From Akkermansiaceae bacterium (GTDB lineage Bacteria; Verrucomicrobiota; Verrucomicrobiia; Verrucomicrobiales; Akkermansiaceae), in the NCBI GenBank assembly GCA_026421245.1, contig JAPKDJ010000025.1:1-51786 (forward strand): a stretch of 51,786 bases of DNA, written 5' to 3'. The translations under genes and the position numbers were made by a program. Below the pieces are notes generated by a model. It did not search any database. It had not been told where the DNA came from and saw only the letters and a list, made by a program, of their open reading frames with translations. Every line of letters begins with the position of its first letter. The stretch's first letter is position 1. This document shows, one piece after another, positions 7,676 through 16,606 of this stretch.

Positions 7676-10600
7676 ATGAAATCCCTCTTTTTGAAATCAA
7701 TTCTGCCTTCACTGACGTTACTGGCTGCCGCCGATCAGCAGACCATGCTTGAAAGCTTCACTCTTGCTTCTGGGCTGGAGGCGAAATTGTGGGCGGGGAC
7801 GGATTTAATTCACAGTCCGGTGGCGATGGATATCGATGCCAGGGGGAGGGTGTGGGTGACTGAGGATTTACAGAATTCCGGTGAAAAGGGGCCGCACGCG
7901 CGGATTAAAATTCTTGAGGATACCGACCTTGATGGGAAAGCGGACTCGGTCAAAATTTTTGGGCCGACCTTCAACTCGAAGCCGATGGGAATCAGTGTCT
8001 TTGACAACGTCATCGTGGTGTCGATGGCTCCGAACATTCACGTTTATACCGATGTGAATCGGGATGATGTCTTTGATCCAAAGGTGGATCAGGAAAAGAT
8101 CATCGCAAAAGGTTTCCATGGAAACAGCCATGACCACGCTTTGCATGCGGTGGTGCCGGGGCCAAGCGGGAAGTGGTATGTTAATCACGGCAATATCGGT
8201 GCTGATGTGACGATGTCGGACGGGAGAAAAATCCATGCAAGTTCGTATTACAGTCAGAATCCCCAGAGCATCGGAAAGAAGAGTTTTGACGGGCGCTTGT
8301 ATGTGGGGGGATTTGGGCTTCGAATGAACTCAGACGGGAGTGAGGCCGAGGTTATTTTTCAAAATTCGCGCAATACCCATGCGATGTCGCTGACCTCCTT
8401 TGGGGATGTTTTTCAGGCAGACAATGATGATCCTGCTCACGCCCGGGCGGCTTGGGTGATGGAGCATTCCAACTTTGGATACGCAGCGTTGGAGGATGGG
8501 AATCGTTCGTGGGAAGATTCGGCAAAAAGCTGGGAGAAGAAAACAGTGACGGGTGAGATCATGAAGAATGCTTACGAGCATCATTCCAAGTCATCTCTCC
8601 GTCGTGACGAAGGCCACTGGCGTGAGCACTTTCCGGGTGTGACTCCTCCGGGAAATCTCTGGGGGCCGGGAGCTCCGACAGGGGATTATATGATCGAGGG
8701 CGATGAACTGGGGAAAGAGTTTCGAGGTCAGTATTTGGTTTGCGAAACAGTGCATCGTGCGGTCTTTGCATTTCGACCCGAGCTGCGTGAAGCGCAAATC
8801 GAGTTGCTTGATTTGAACAAGTCATTCTTTGCGACGGATCGTAAATCGAAGAACAAGGCGGCCTCGGGCTTCCTGCCATCGGATGTGGTGGCAGCGACTG
8901 ACGGGGCACTGTTCGTAAGCGACTGGAATTCGCACACCAATGCCCGTGGCTCGGGAAATGCCACCGGGGGGATTTTTAGGATTGCGAGAAATGGGGTTGC
9001 GGTTCGAGTTCCGGCGATTGATTTTTCTTCAACGAAGGGATTGCTGGAGGCATTGAAGAGTCCATCACCCGGAGTGCGATGGGTGGCGCAGGATCGGTTA
9101 AAGAAGGAGGATGGAGTCTTTGACGAGCTATTGGAATTCAGCAGGGCGCATGCAGACAATCCCTTCTATCAGGCGCGGGCGCTTTTCGTGATGGCTCAGC
9201 TGAAGGAGGACAAGGGGCCGGCGTTGGTGAAAACGATGTTAACGTCGGAAGACGAGCAATGGCGGATTGTGGCAATTCGAGCTATGCGCATGGCGGGGAG
9301 AGAATCTCTCCTGCCCTTGGTCAAAGAGATGGCGGATGATCCTTCTCCGGCGGTGCGAAGAGAGATTTTGGTGGTGATGCGGGGAATGACGTTGGCAGAC
9401 ATTCGGGAGCCGTTGCTTGACCTCATTGCTGGTTATGATGGAAAGAATCGCTGGTATCTCGAAGCCTTGGGGACGGTTTGTGATGATGACAAAGCCGAAG
9501 TTTACCGGGAATTAGTGAAGCCTTTGCAGCCTGATCCAGGGAAGTGGAACGATCGGCAAAAGAATCTGGCGTGGCGATTGCGATCGAGCGAGGCCCTGGC
9601 TGATTTGGCGGATTGTATGATTGCTCAAAATGTTGACGCGGCCACCTTCCGAAAACTGGCCTACACCTATGGGCTTTGCTACTCGGACGAAGAGCGAAAG
9701 AGGAATCTGGATATCATGCAACGTTTTCAAAAGCATGAGGGGTTTGGTGGCGAAGAGGACCAGGTGACCATTGCGGAGTTTTTGGAGAAGGACATCAATG
9801 ATCCTGACCCGGTTGCGTTGACGCAGAGTTACATTTTCCCAAAGAAATTTGGCATTCCAACCAAGTTGGGGTCCCTTGAGAAGATCTCGGTGTTGAAGCC
9901 GAACGTCGACAACGGGAGGAGTAAGGCTGCGCTTTGTATGATGTGTCATGAGATCGGAGGAAATGGTATTGCTTTTGGACCGGATCTCACCAACTGGGGC
10001 CAAGTAAGGGATGTGGCGACGGTGGTTCGGGCTCTTGTCGACCCGTCGGCGGAGCTTGCGCATGGCTATGACAAACCCTTAGTCGTGACCCAGAAGGGGC
10101 ATCGTCTTGAAGGGGTCTCTCGTGGATACAGCTGGCATGCCGGGGCGATCCGGGTGAAGACGATGGGTGGGGTGACGCTTAAGGTTCCACATCGTCGCCC
10201 TAGTGCGACGATTGACTATTTAAAGGATCATTCCTGGATGCCTTCGGCCTCTGCGATGGGTCTCAGTGATCAGGACGTCCGGGATGTTGCGGCCTACCTG
10301 ATGAGCGACATTGCGGGCGAAGTAGACAGCGGGCTGATTGCGAAATTGGAACCTGAGTTTAGCCGCGGAGTTGGGCCGGGATGGGTGGAGTTGACGGGAG
10401 ATGATTTTGTCAATGTGAACTGCCACGCCGATACCTGGAAGTGGGAGGGGAGTCATACTTGGTGCACCGGGAAACCGACCGGAGTGATTCGCTATCACAA
10501 GCCACTCACAAATTTTGAATTTTCCTGTGAGTGGATGCACAAAAAGAAGGGCGGAAATTCCGGGGTGTTTGTCTGGGCGACACCTCAGTCGATCAACCGG

Positions 10601-11278
10601 CTGATGCAAGGAAAGGGAAGACTTCCCCAGGGCATCGAAGTGCAGGTGTTGGATCTTGGGTATAAGGAGATTTACGAAGCGCAATACAAGAAAAAGGGCG
10701 ATTGGTTTACGAGTCATGGAGATGTCTTCCCGGTGGGGCCGATTAAGATGAGCCCGTTTCCCCCGGTGGCTCCGAATGGACGCCGTAGTTTTCCTTCAAA
10801 GGAGACCACCTTGGGGATCAATGAGTGGAACCACTATTACGTGAGGGCCCTTGATGGAGTGGTTGGGCTTTGGGTGAACGGGGAAGAGGTATCGGGTGGC
10901 GATGGAATCAGTCCGGCAGCTGGATTCCTCTGCCTTGAGTCAGAGGGCGCACCGATCGAATTCAAGAATGTTCGGCTGCGGGTGCTTCCTCCCTTTGAGA
11001 CCAAACTCGAGGTTGAGGTGGGGACTCCTCCGCCAGCCCCCAAGCCGGTGATTCTGAAAGGGCATGCTCTGTTGGGAGTTTGGGCGTATCAGGGGAACCA
11101 CACGCGGGAGTTTTTTGCGGATGGTCGTTGTGTTCTTCGGAATGGCGAGGAAGTCATTTGGACGAAGCGTGCACAAGCAGCGACGCCAAATTCAGTGACT
11201 CTTGAAGGAGGGTATCAACACGTTCTGAAAGGTGACGTGCTTCATGTCGAGGGACGATATCAGGCGAAGCGGAAGTAG
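7676..11278 (+). CDS. Giant secreted fusion: beta-propeller dehydrogenase, HEAT, heme c, DUF1080 3-keto-glycoside hydrolase-like domain
   Basis: 1200 residues from ATG 7676; this start gives a signal peptide (MKSLFLKSILPSLTLLAAA), while an upstream in-frame ATG at 7646 spoils it. Order: a TIGR02604-like propeller (about 25-430; SPVAMDIDARGRVWVTED and the His-rich GNSHDHALHAVVPG), a HEAT-like helical region (about 445-700), one heme-c site CMMCH at 754-758 followed by FGPDLT, then a DUF1080 jelly roll (about 900-1110; GWVELTGDDF, KKGGNSGVFVWATP, WNHYYVRALDG). A final lipocalin-like tail of about 85 residues follows (LLGVWAYQGNHTREFFADGRC). DUF1080 members include hydrolases/lyases of 3-keto-glycosides, so one chain could oxidise a sugar at C3, bank electrons in heme c and cleave the product. 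That coupling is inferred. The gene ends 5 bp from the convergent carboxypeptidase gene. Confidence 0.87.
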   Translation: MKSLFLKSILPSLTLLAAADQQTMLESFTLASGLEAKLWAGTDLIHSPVAMDIDARGRVWVTEDLQNSGEKGPHARIKILEDTDLDGKADSVKIFGPTFNSKPMGISVFDNVIVVSMAPNIHVYTDVNRDDVFDPKVDQEKIIAKGFHGNSHDHALHAVVPGPSGKWYVNHGNIGADVTMSDGRKIHASSYYSQNPQSIGKKSFDGRLYVGGFGLRMNSDGSEAEVIFQNSRNTHAMSLTSFGDVFQADNDDPAHARAAWVMEHSNFGYAALEDGNRSWEDSAKSWEKKTVTGEIMKNAYEHHSKSSLRRDEGHWREHFPGVTPPGNLWGPGAPTGDYMIEGDELGKEFRGQYLVCETVHRAVFAFRPELREAQIELLDLNKSFFATDRKSKNKAASGFLPSDVVAATDGALFVSDWNSHTNARGSGNATGGIFRIARNGVAVRVPAIDFSSTKGLLEALKSPSPGVRWVAQDRLKKEDGVFDELLEFSRAHADNPFYQARALFVMAQLKEDKGPALVKTMLTSEDEQWRIVAIRAMRMAGRESLLPLVKEMADDPSPAVRREILVVMRGMTLADIREPLLDLIAGYDGKNRWYLEALGTVCDDDKAEVYRELVKPLQPDPGKWNDRQKNLAWRLRSSEALADLADCMIAQNVDAATFRKLAYTYGLCYSDEERKRNLDIMQRFQKHEGFGGEEDQVTIAEFLEKDINDPDPVALTQSYIFPKKFGIPTKLGSLEKISVLKPNVDNGRSKAALCMMCHEIGGNGIAFGPDLTNWGQVRDVATVVRALVDPSAELAHGYDKPLVVTQKGHRLEGVSRGYSWHAGAIRVKTMGGVTLKVPHRRPSATIDYLKDHSWMPSASAMGLSDQDVRDVAAYLMSDIAGEVDSGLIAKLEPEFSRGVGPGWVELTGDDFVNVNCHADTWKWEGSHTWCTGKPTGVIRYHKPLTNFEFSCEWMHKKKGGNSGVFVWATPQSINRLMQGKGRLPQGIEVQVLDLGYKEIYEAQYKKKGDWFTSHGDVFPVGPIKMSPFPPVAPNGRRSFPSKETTLGINEWNHYYVRALDGVVGLWVNGEEVSGGDGISPAAGFLCLESEGAPIEFKNVRLRVLPPFETKLEVEVGTPPPAPKPVILKGHALLGVWAYQGNHTREFFADGRCVLRNGEEVIWTKRAQAATPNSVTLEGGYQHVLKGDVLHVEGRYQAKRK

Positions 11279-11283
11279 GATTT

Positions 11284-12159
11284 CTACTCCAGGGCCCACT
11301 TCAAGAGCTTCTCGGAATCGTTCCAAATCTCGGCGGATGACGAGCTGAGGGCGACGGCGATGACCGCTTTGCCATTGAGGACGCCGGAGGAAACGAGGCA
11401 GCGGCCGGAGGCGCGGGTGGTTCCGGTTTTCATGCCGGTACAGTAGGTGAGTCTGGAGAGAATTTTATTGGTATTGGTGAGGGTTCGGGTCCGGCCGTCG
11501 GGGTATTGGAACACGTATGCCTTGGTCTTCATGCACTCGCGGAAGTAGGGAGTTTTGGTGACTTCACGGGCTAGGATGGCGAGGTCGAGAGCGGTGGAGA
11601 ATTGGCCCTCTTCGGTGAGCCCGTGAGGGTTTTTAAAGTGAGACTGCGTCATGCCAATTGATTTGGCGGTGTTATTCATCAGATTGATGAAGGCGGCTTC
11701 GGTGCCGGAGACGTCGCGGGCCAGAGCTTTGGCAACGTCGTTCCCGCTTTTGACGAGAAGAGCTTTGACGAGGGTGCGTCGGGTGTAGACCTCGCCTGCC
11801 TTAATATAGAGTTTCGAGGGTTCAACGGCGGTGTCGGCAGCTTGCACGGTGACTGGGTCGGCGAGAGGCCCGGCTTTGACAACGCAGAGGGCTGTGAGGA
11901 GTTTTTGAGTGCTGGCGACGGCACGGGGGGTGCGGGAACTTTTTTGGTAGAGAATCCGACCGGTAATGGTGTCGATGACTACGGCGCTCTCGGCTTGAAT
12001 CGAGGGGGCATTGACCGACGGCAGAGGAGGGCGAACGACGTTGGGGCGAACGACGACCGGCTGGGCCGCAACGGGAGGCTGGACGGGGGGAGCTTGACCG
12101 GCGCTGCAGGCGGCTAGAAGGGCGGCGATAGTGGTGGTAAGAAGCTCCCGAAGTTTCAT
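11284..12159 (-). CDS. D-alanyl-D-alanine carboxypeptidase family lipoprotein (peptidase S11)
   Basis: 291 residues. It trims or remodels peptidoglycan stem peptides outside the cytoplasmic membrane. The N-terminus is a lipoprotein signal with lipobox LAAC (Cys18), followed by a Pro/Val-rich linker to about residue 52. The three penicillin-binding motifs are present: S83-T-Q-K86, S138-G-N140 and K244-T-G246. The domain stops soon after KTG, with no C-terminal PBP5 beta domain or amphipathic helix. The lipid anchor may replace that helix. A terminator-like hairpin lies just upstream (12197-12241), so it probably has its own promoter. Confidence 0.9.
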   Translation of the reverse strand: MKLRELLTTTIAALLAACSAGQAPPVQPPVAAQPVVVRPNVVRPPLPSVNAPSIQAESAVVIDTITGRILYQKSSRTPRAVASTQKLLTALCVVKAGPLADPVTVQAADTAVEPSKLYIKAGEVYTRRTLVKALLVKSGNDVAKALARDVSGTEAAFINLMNNTAKSIGMTQSHFKNPHGLTEEGQFSTALDLAILAREVTKTPYFRECMKTKAYVFQYPDGRTRTLTNTNKILSRLTYCTGMKTGTTRASGRCLVSSGVLNGKAVIAVALSSSSAEIWNDSEKLLKWALE

Positions 12160-12196
12160 GGTGAATGTTTGTCTGATGGAAGAGAGGTGGCAAGAG

Positions 12197-12241
12197 AAAG
12201 CCCGACCCCCTTCATATTGAAAGGAAGTCAGGCTTTTTTTG
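12197..12241. terminator. Imperfect hairpin with U tract, probable terminator
   Basis: AAGCC-c-GAC pairs with GTC-a-GGCTT around a CCTTCA/TGAAAGG inner stem; seven T follow on the plus strand and TTTCTCTT on the minus strand. It separates the 12467-16170 envelope operon from the carboxypeptidase gene. The rest of the 12160-12466 gap holds the hairpin at 12371 and AT-rich sequence with no gene I can support. Confidence 0.6.
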
Positions 12242-12370
12242 GGGGGGATGCGTTGTGATTCGCTACAATCTTGAGACGAAGCGAAGTCGTTGATATTCGA
12301 TGAAAAATGAAAAAATGTAATTTTTCTAAATGGGAGGCTGAAGCCGGCTAGATTCCCGCCTCCTGATAAA

Positions 12371-12394
12371 GCACTCCCATCCTGGTAGGAGTGC
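12371..12394. terminator. GCACTCC/GGAGTGC hairpin downstream of the envelope operon
   Basis: A 7-bp perfect stem with a 10-base loop lies 73 bp after the stop of the transglutaminase gene (minus). It shares its stem sequence with the hairpin after tuf (19017-19044). A weak T-rich stretch follows on the minus strand. Confidence 0.5.
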
Positions 12395-12466
12395 CCCCTT
12401 TATTGAGGCGACTGTGGGGGGCGGGAAGGCTGGCGGCGGCGATTGTGTTGAGGATATTTCTGTGGT

Positions 12467-14212
12467 TCATGAGATTTCTTTTTCCCAAGTGCGGAGTTGA
12501 TTGAGGAGCTTTTTCTCGGTGGAGCGGTTACGAGGTTCGTCGTTGTATTGCACGGCGTAGTGATAGTGGAGGAGTTCCTGGGTGAATCCGGGCGCGGTGA
12601 TCGCTTGTAGATGGGCCCTCAGGGTTCGTCCCGGAGGCATTGGTAAGCCATGAGCTTGGCAGGCTTGGCGGAAGGCGGAAAGGTAATGGGGGGGATCGGG
12701 AAGGAAGTTCAGGGCGGGGGACTGGGCGCTTGTGGCGATGGCAGGTCGGCGAAGAATGAGGGCCACAATGAGAGCAATGGCAGCAGCGATGCCAAGCCAG
12801 GTGGCCCCTTTCAAAAGAGGTTCAAGATCGCTTTTTGAGTCACTAGGAGTCATTCCGTTTTTGAAATCTTCGAGAGGAGGGAGTTCGTCGGGATCGGCGA
12901 CGGAGGCAGTCCCCTCGTCCCGGCTTGGGGGGGTGGTTTCGAAAATGACCCAGCCGTGATCTTTGAGGTAAATCTCGGCCCAAGCATGGGCTTCGCGGGC
13001 ACGAAAGACGAAAAGGTTTGGACCTTTGAAGTAGCGACCTCCGGACCATCCGAAGGCGATACGGGAAGGGAATCCCATGGCCCGGGTGAGTATTGCGGTG
13101 GCGGTGGCGAAGTGGGTGCAATAGCCAATGCGGTTTTTAAAAAGGAAGCTGTCGAGAGGATCGGCTTCGTCGGGGAGACTGATTTCGAGGGAATATTGAA
13201 AGCGGGTGCGGAGGGTTTGACGGAGCTTGAGGAGTGAGTTTCGGGAAGGTAGTCCGAAGGAGGTTGCAAGGTTCTGGATTTTTGCGCGGAGGATTGGCTC
13301 CTCGGGGAGAGTGAGGTATTCAGGCGCGGGTGAAGAACCTGCGGTGACGGGAGTGGAAATTTTGTCAAAGGAGAATGGAAGGGAAGTTGCTTGATAGCGA
13401 AAGGAATTGCTCTCGGCGGAGGCGGCAGGAAGGCGGAAGGTATCGGGGGCGGTTTCGCGGAGAGTTGGTTGCTTGATGGAGGTGAAGTCGGGAATAGTGA
13501 CGGCGAGAGTTTGGCCGTTGGAGTTTGTCTGATGGGAGATTTCGTAGGTGATGGATTTGCCGGGATGCGGACGGGAGACTTTGATTAAGCTATTTTCGGC
13601 TGAAAGTGTGCGGGGGATGGTGGCTAGGGGAAACCAAGTGCCTCCTTTATAGGTGGCAAGGGTGACGTTTCGGAGGAAACGTTCGGTGGCGAGGAGTTGT
13701 TGTGCGTCGGCAGGAGATTTTGGGAAAAGGTAAACTTCCGGGCGGTTTGAAGGGCGAACCTTGTCGTTTTTGTTGAGGGAACGTGGCCCAAGGCCGGAGC
13801 CAAGCCAGCCAGAGATGTAGGAACCGGAAGTGCCGGGGATTCCTGGAATACCGGGTGCGTCGATCTCGCCCGGATTTTTGGTGAGCTCACCGTATAACTT
13901 CTCGTGAAGAGTCTTGTCCAGAGAGGTCGCCAGTTCTTCACTCTTCGAGGGGGCCAAAGAAAGAAAGACGAGGAAGAAGCACTCCACCAAGAGGACTGCG
14001 ATCCCCACGGTGAGGTAGTCAAGCAGGTGAGGATTGCGGGCGGGGCTGGCGAGGATGGACGTGGGTTTGGCTGCGCGACCCCAGAGACCAAAGGCGATGA
14101 CGAGAGCTGATACGGCAAGGCAAACGCGAATGATGGGGTGCCAGAAATCGGGGTATCCACGAAGAAGGGCGTAGCCCGCTACGACATTTAGAATGAGGAG
14201 GACCGATCTCAT
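12467..14212 (-). CDS. Transglutaminase-like membrane protein (TgpA/DUF3488 type)
   Basis: 581 residues. The N-terminal 100 residues hold several hydrophobic segments; residues about 100-340 are an extracytoplasmic region. A transglutaminase core follows with nucleophile Cys near 366 (RIGYCTHFATA), RAMGFPSRIAFGWSGG, His in EAHAWAEIYL and the GWVIFETTPPS block, where the third triad position reads Glu-Thr rather than the common Asp-Pro. A further transmembrane helix lies near 445-465 (WLGIAAAIALIVALILRRP), with a cytoplasmic tail. Family members are peptidase- or crosslinking-type enzymes usually beside MoxR and DUF58 genes. Here the partners are instead an amidase and an SDR: the SDR gene ends 9 bp upstream, indicating one operon. 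The substrate is unknown. Confidence 0.85.
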   Translation of the reverse strand: MRSVLLILNVVAGYALLRGYPDFWHPIIRVCLAVSALVIAFGLWGRAAKPTSILASPARNPHLLDYLTVGIAVLLVECFFLVFLSLAPSKSEELATSLDKTLHEKLYGELTKNPGEIDAPGIPGIPGTSGSYISGWLGSGLGPRSLNKNDKVRPSNRPEVYLFPKSPADAQQLLATERFLRNVTLATYKGGTWFPLATIPRTLSAENSLIKVSRPHPGKSITYEISHQTNSNGQTLAVTIPDFTSIKQPTLRETAPDTFRLPAASAESNSFRYQATSLPFSFDKISTPVTAGSSPAPEYLTLPEEPILRAKIQNLATSFGLPSRNSLLKLRQTLRTRFQYSLEISLPDEADPLDSFLFKNRIGYCTHFATATAILTRAMGFPSRIAFGWSGGRYFKGPNLFVFRAREAHAWAEIYLKDHGWVIFETTPPSRDEGTASVADPDELPPLEDFKNGMTPSDSKSDLEPLLKGATWLGIAAAIALIVALILRRPAIATSAQSPALNFLPDPPHYLSAFRQACQAHGLPMPPGRTLRAHLQAITAPGFTQELLHYHYAVQYNDEPRNRSTEKKLLNQLRTWEKEIS

Positions 14213-14221
14213 TTTAAGAAT

Positions 14222-15037
14222 CTACGACGAAGGAATGAGGGTGTCGAGGGCATCGAAGTAGGAAGGGAAGGCCGGTGACCACCCAGTGGATCGTATTTTA
14301 TTGTTGAGGACCCTTTTGTGAGTCCAGGCGCGTTTGCGGGAGGTTTTCTTTTCTCCAACAGGAGGGAGGGGGCGGTTGAAGTATTGAGCGAGGCCTCGAT
14401 AGCATTCGAGTTGGGAGATTGGGCTACTGTCCGAGACGTTGAAGATGCCGGGGGATTTCAGCGAGGCCAGGTGGAGGGTTGCGGCAGCGGCATCTTCGAC
14501 GTGGATTTGATTAAGGATGCGTTGGCCGGATTCTTCAATGACGGCGGAACCCTCTCGGAACTTGCGGAGAACGATACTTCGGTCGGGGCCATAGAGTCCG
14601 GTAAGGCGTGCAACGGTGCCACCGGAAGCGAGGATGATTTTCTCGGCTTCGAGGAGGAGTTGTGAGGTTTCACGAATGGGTTCGGTGGGGGAGGTTTCGT
14701 CAACGTCGGAACCATCAGTCTGGTGATAGACTGAGGTGCTGGAGGTGAGAATGAGGTGGGATTTGGGGAAGGAGCGAAGGAGATTTTGCGACCCTTTGAC
14801 AAAGACCTCGCGGTAGGCGTCGGGGCCGCCGCGACCGGAGGAGGCGCAGTGGATGATGACGGAGGGTTGAGGATGTTTTTGAGCGAGGATGTCGACTTGC
14901 CCGGAAGACGAGAGGTCGCAGGCTTCGTGGGAATCGCCTCCGGATTTTGTAAGGGTGATAACGTCGTAAGAGGAGGCCTGGCGAGCGATCTCAGAGCCGA
15001 GATATCCGGCCCCTGCGATGAGAAGGAGAGGTTTCAT
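14222..15037 (-). CDS. NAD(P)-dependent epimerase/dehydratase-like SDR protein
   Basis: 271 residues of the extended-SDR/YeeZ-like type. The N-terminal nucleotide-binding motif is GAGYLGSEIA (about 9-18). Later come IIHCASSGRGG, LTSSTSVYHQTDG (Ser and Tyr region), VARLTGLYGPDRS and NQIHVEDAAAATLHLA. The usual YxxxK is not obvious after the VY pair, so catalysis may differ or be lost. The 5' end overlaps the amidase gene by 4 bp and the 3' end is 9 bp from the transglutaminase gene, so the three are co-transcribed. A role in envelope sugar metabolism is inferred from this context only. Confidence 0.82.
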   Translation of the reverse strand: MKPLLLIAGAGYLGSEIARQASSYDVITLTKSGGDSHEACDLSSSGQVDILAQKHPQPSVIIHCASSGRGGPDAYREVFVKGSQNLLRSFPKSHLILTSSTSVYHQTDGSDVDETSPTEPIRETSQLLLEAEKIILASGGTVARLTGLYGPDRSIVLRKFREGSAVIEESGQRILNQIHVEDAAAATLHLASLKSPGIFNVSDSSPISQLECYRGLAQYFNRPLPPVGEKKTSRKRAWTHKRVLNNKIRSTGWSPAFPSYFDALDTLIPSS

Positions 15038-16170
15038 TGTTTTGAGTAGTATTGAGCGAGACCATCGGCAACGGCCCGGGCGTATTCCCGAAAGATTTCT
15101 TCCGAACTGTCATTGAACCGGGTGATGAACGCGAGGCTGTTCATGACGTAGGGCTCCATGAAAATGACCGGGCATTGGTAAAGGCGGTTGGCGAGGAGGT
15201 TCCTCGCCCAGAGGTTGGGATGGTTGGTGATATTTTGGGAAGCACGAGATTCCTCGGGGTAGCGATAGGGTGGGAGCTTGATTGATTGGTTGAATGAACC
15301 TGCGACTACGCGGGCGAGTGGGATTTCTTCTTCGATGGTGCCGGACAGGAGGCGTTGGAGCATTTGGAAGCGCTCGTCTTCATGGGCGAGTTCGCCGGCG
15401 GTGTAGGTGCCATTGAGGATGATGTGGAAGTGTTGGAAGAGCTCGGGAGTTTTGGAAGCGGTGCCGTTAAAATGGAGGCAGATCACGAGGTCAGGTTTGA
15501 TTGATTCGTTGATGAGTCTAGCGCGGGCTCGGATCTCAGAAGTGCGGTAGAAGAGTCTGGCGTCGGAGAAATCGGAAGCGGTTTTCAGAGTGACTGGTTC
15601 GAGTTTGGTGCGGACGAGAGTGACACTGGCGCCGAGTTCTTCGAGCATCGGGCGGAGGAGTTCGGCGGTGCGAAGGGTCATGGTTCCTTCGCGGATGACA
15701 ACGTCACCCCATTTGATCTCCCGGTTCTCAATGGCGGCGTAGTCTCCACCAATGTGTCCGGGGTCGAGTGCGATGTGAAGCCCTTCCAGTGGAAGGGCGC
15801 GGGTTGGTGAAAGAGCGGAGCGGGCCTTCCAATCGAAGATCGCGCCAGGGGAAGGCTGATCGGATCGAGAGAAGCGAAGAACGAATTCTCCTATGGCGGC
15901 AAGGTTGCTTTCTTCGTCGATGAGGATCCATTCTTTCCAGGAATCATCCTTGGTGTAGATCGTTTCGAGGCGAGTGAGGAAGGTTTCACGGGAGATTGTT
16001 TCCTGGAAGCGTTCGAGTTTTGACCAATCGGGAGGGAGCCCGAGTTCGGCGAGAACGTTTTGGGCTGGTGGAGCAGGGGGGGGGACGGGATCGGAAGGGC
16101 GTTTAAAAACGAGGATTACGATAAACAGGAGAGGGGCCAAAACGAGGAACCAGTGTTTCATTTTTATCAT
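15034..16170 (-). CDS. N-acetylmuramoyl-L-alanine amidase (Amidase_3 family), membrane-anchored or exported
   Basis: About 378 residues. It cleaves the amide between MurNAc and L-Ala in peptidoglycan. An N-terminal hydrophobic helix (WFLVLAPLLFIVILVF) is followed by a Pro-rich linker and a helical region to about 140. The Amidase_3 fold has zinc ligands His in ALDPGHIGG, Glu in REGTMTLRTAELL and His in LVICLHFNG, plus the catalytic Glu in IFMEPYVMN. I chose ATG 16170 because AGGGA lies 7 bases upstream; ATG 16185 (15 bases earlier) has no such site, and ATG 16161 is also possible. First gene of a three-gene envelope operon. Confidence 0.88.
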   Translation of the reverse strand: MIKMKHWFLVLAPLLFIVILVFKRPSDPVPPPAPPAQNVLAELGLPPDWSKLERFQETISRETFLTRLETIYTKDDSWKEWILIDEESNLAAIGEFVLRFSRSDQPSPGAIFDWKARSALSPTRALPLEGLHIALDPGHIGGDYAAIENREIKWGDVVIREGTMTLRTAELLRPMLEELGASVTLVRTKLEPVTLKTASDFSDARLFYRTSEIRARARLINESIKPDLVICLHFNGTASKTPELFQHFHIILNGTYTAGELAHEDERFQMLQRLLSGTIEEEIPLARVVAGSFNQSIKLPPYRYPEESRASQNITNHPNLWARNLLANRLYQCPVIFMEPYVMNSLAFITRFNDSSEEIFREYARAVADGLAQYYSKQ

Positions 16171-16308
16171 CAGTTCCCTTTCCATTTGAAGGAGTGTCGA
16201 TTCTTATGGAGAAGTCCGCAATCTCGAAGCCGGGCAGGAGTGGGTTATTGTGATCGTTTGTCCCGGGAGATAAGATTTCGGAGTGAAGAGTTTTTTAAAC
16301 GACTCCTG

Positions 16309-16410
16309 ATGTCGCTGATTGCTCTTCTACTGGTTTGTCAGCTGACTTTTGCCAAAGAAGAACGGAAGGATAAGGCTTGGTTTCGCTATGAGGCGAAGTC
16401 AGGTGGATAA
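16309..16410 (+). CDS. Possible 33-residue secreted peptide or 5' remnant
   Basis: An ATG at 16309 opens a frame whose first 15 residues are a good signal-peptide core (MSLIALLLVCQLTFA), followed by a short charged tail (KEERKDKAWFRYEAKSGG). It is too short for a known family. Further short frames follow at once: one encodes VDKVSTKVTESLSRRE (from about 16403) and one, from ATG 16456, encodes IDKELIEVREKK before a stop at 16530. The three may be frameshifted pieces of one small helical secreted protein. The 16186-16606 gap holds nothing else I can support. Confidence 0.25.
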   Translation: MSLIALLLVCQLTFAKEERKDKAWFRYEAKSGG

Positions 16411-16606
16411 AGTCTCTACTAAAGTTACGGAGTCCTTATCGAGAAGGGAGTCGAGATGAATTGTCGTTACATCTCCAAGGTTCTCGCTGAGATTGACAAG
16501 GAATTGATAGAGGTTCGAGAGAAGAAGTAGGGGGAGGGATGATGCGTCATTCCGTTTCTGGGCTTTTCAGAGGAGAAGAGTCGATTTAGAAAGGTCGAAG
16601 GCAGAC

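Noticed and set aside
12348..12470. 40-codon minus-strand frame whose ATG overlaps the stop of the transglutaminase gene (ATGA)
   Set aside because: It runs through the 12371-12394 hairpin, has no recognisable product and its composition is like the intergenic DNA.
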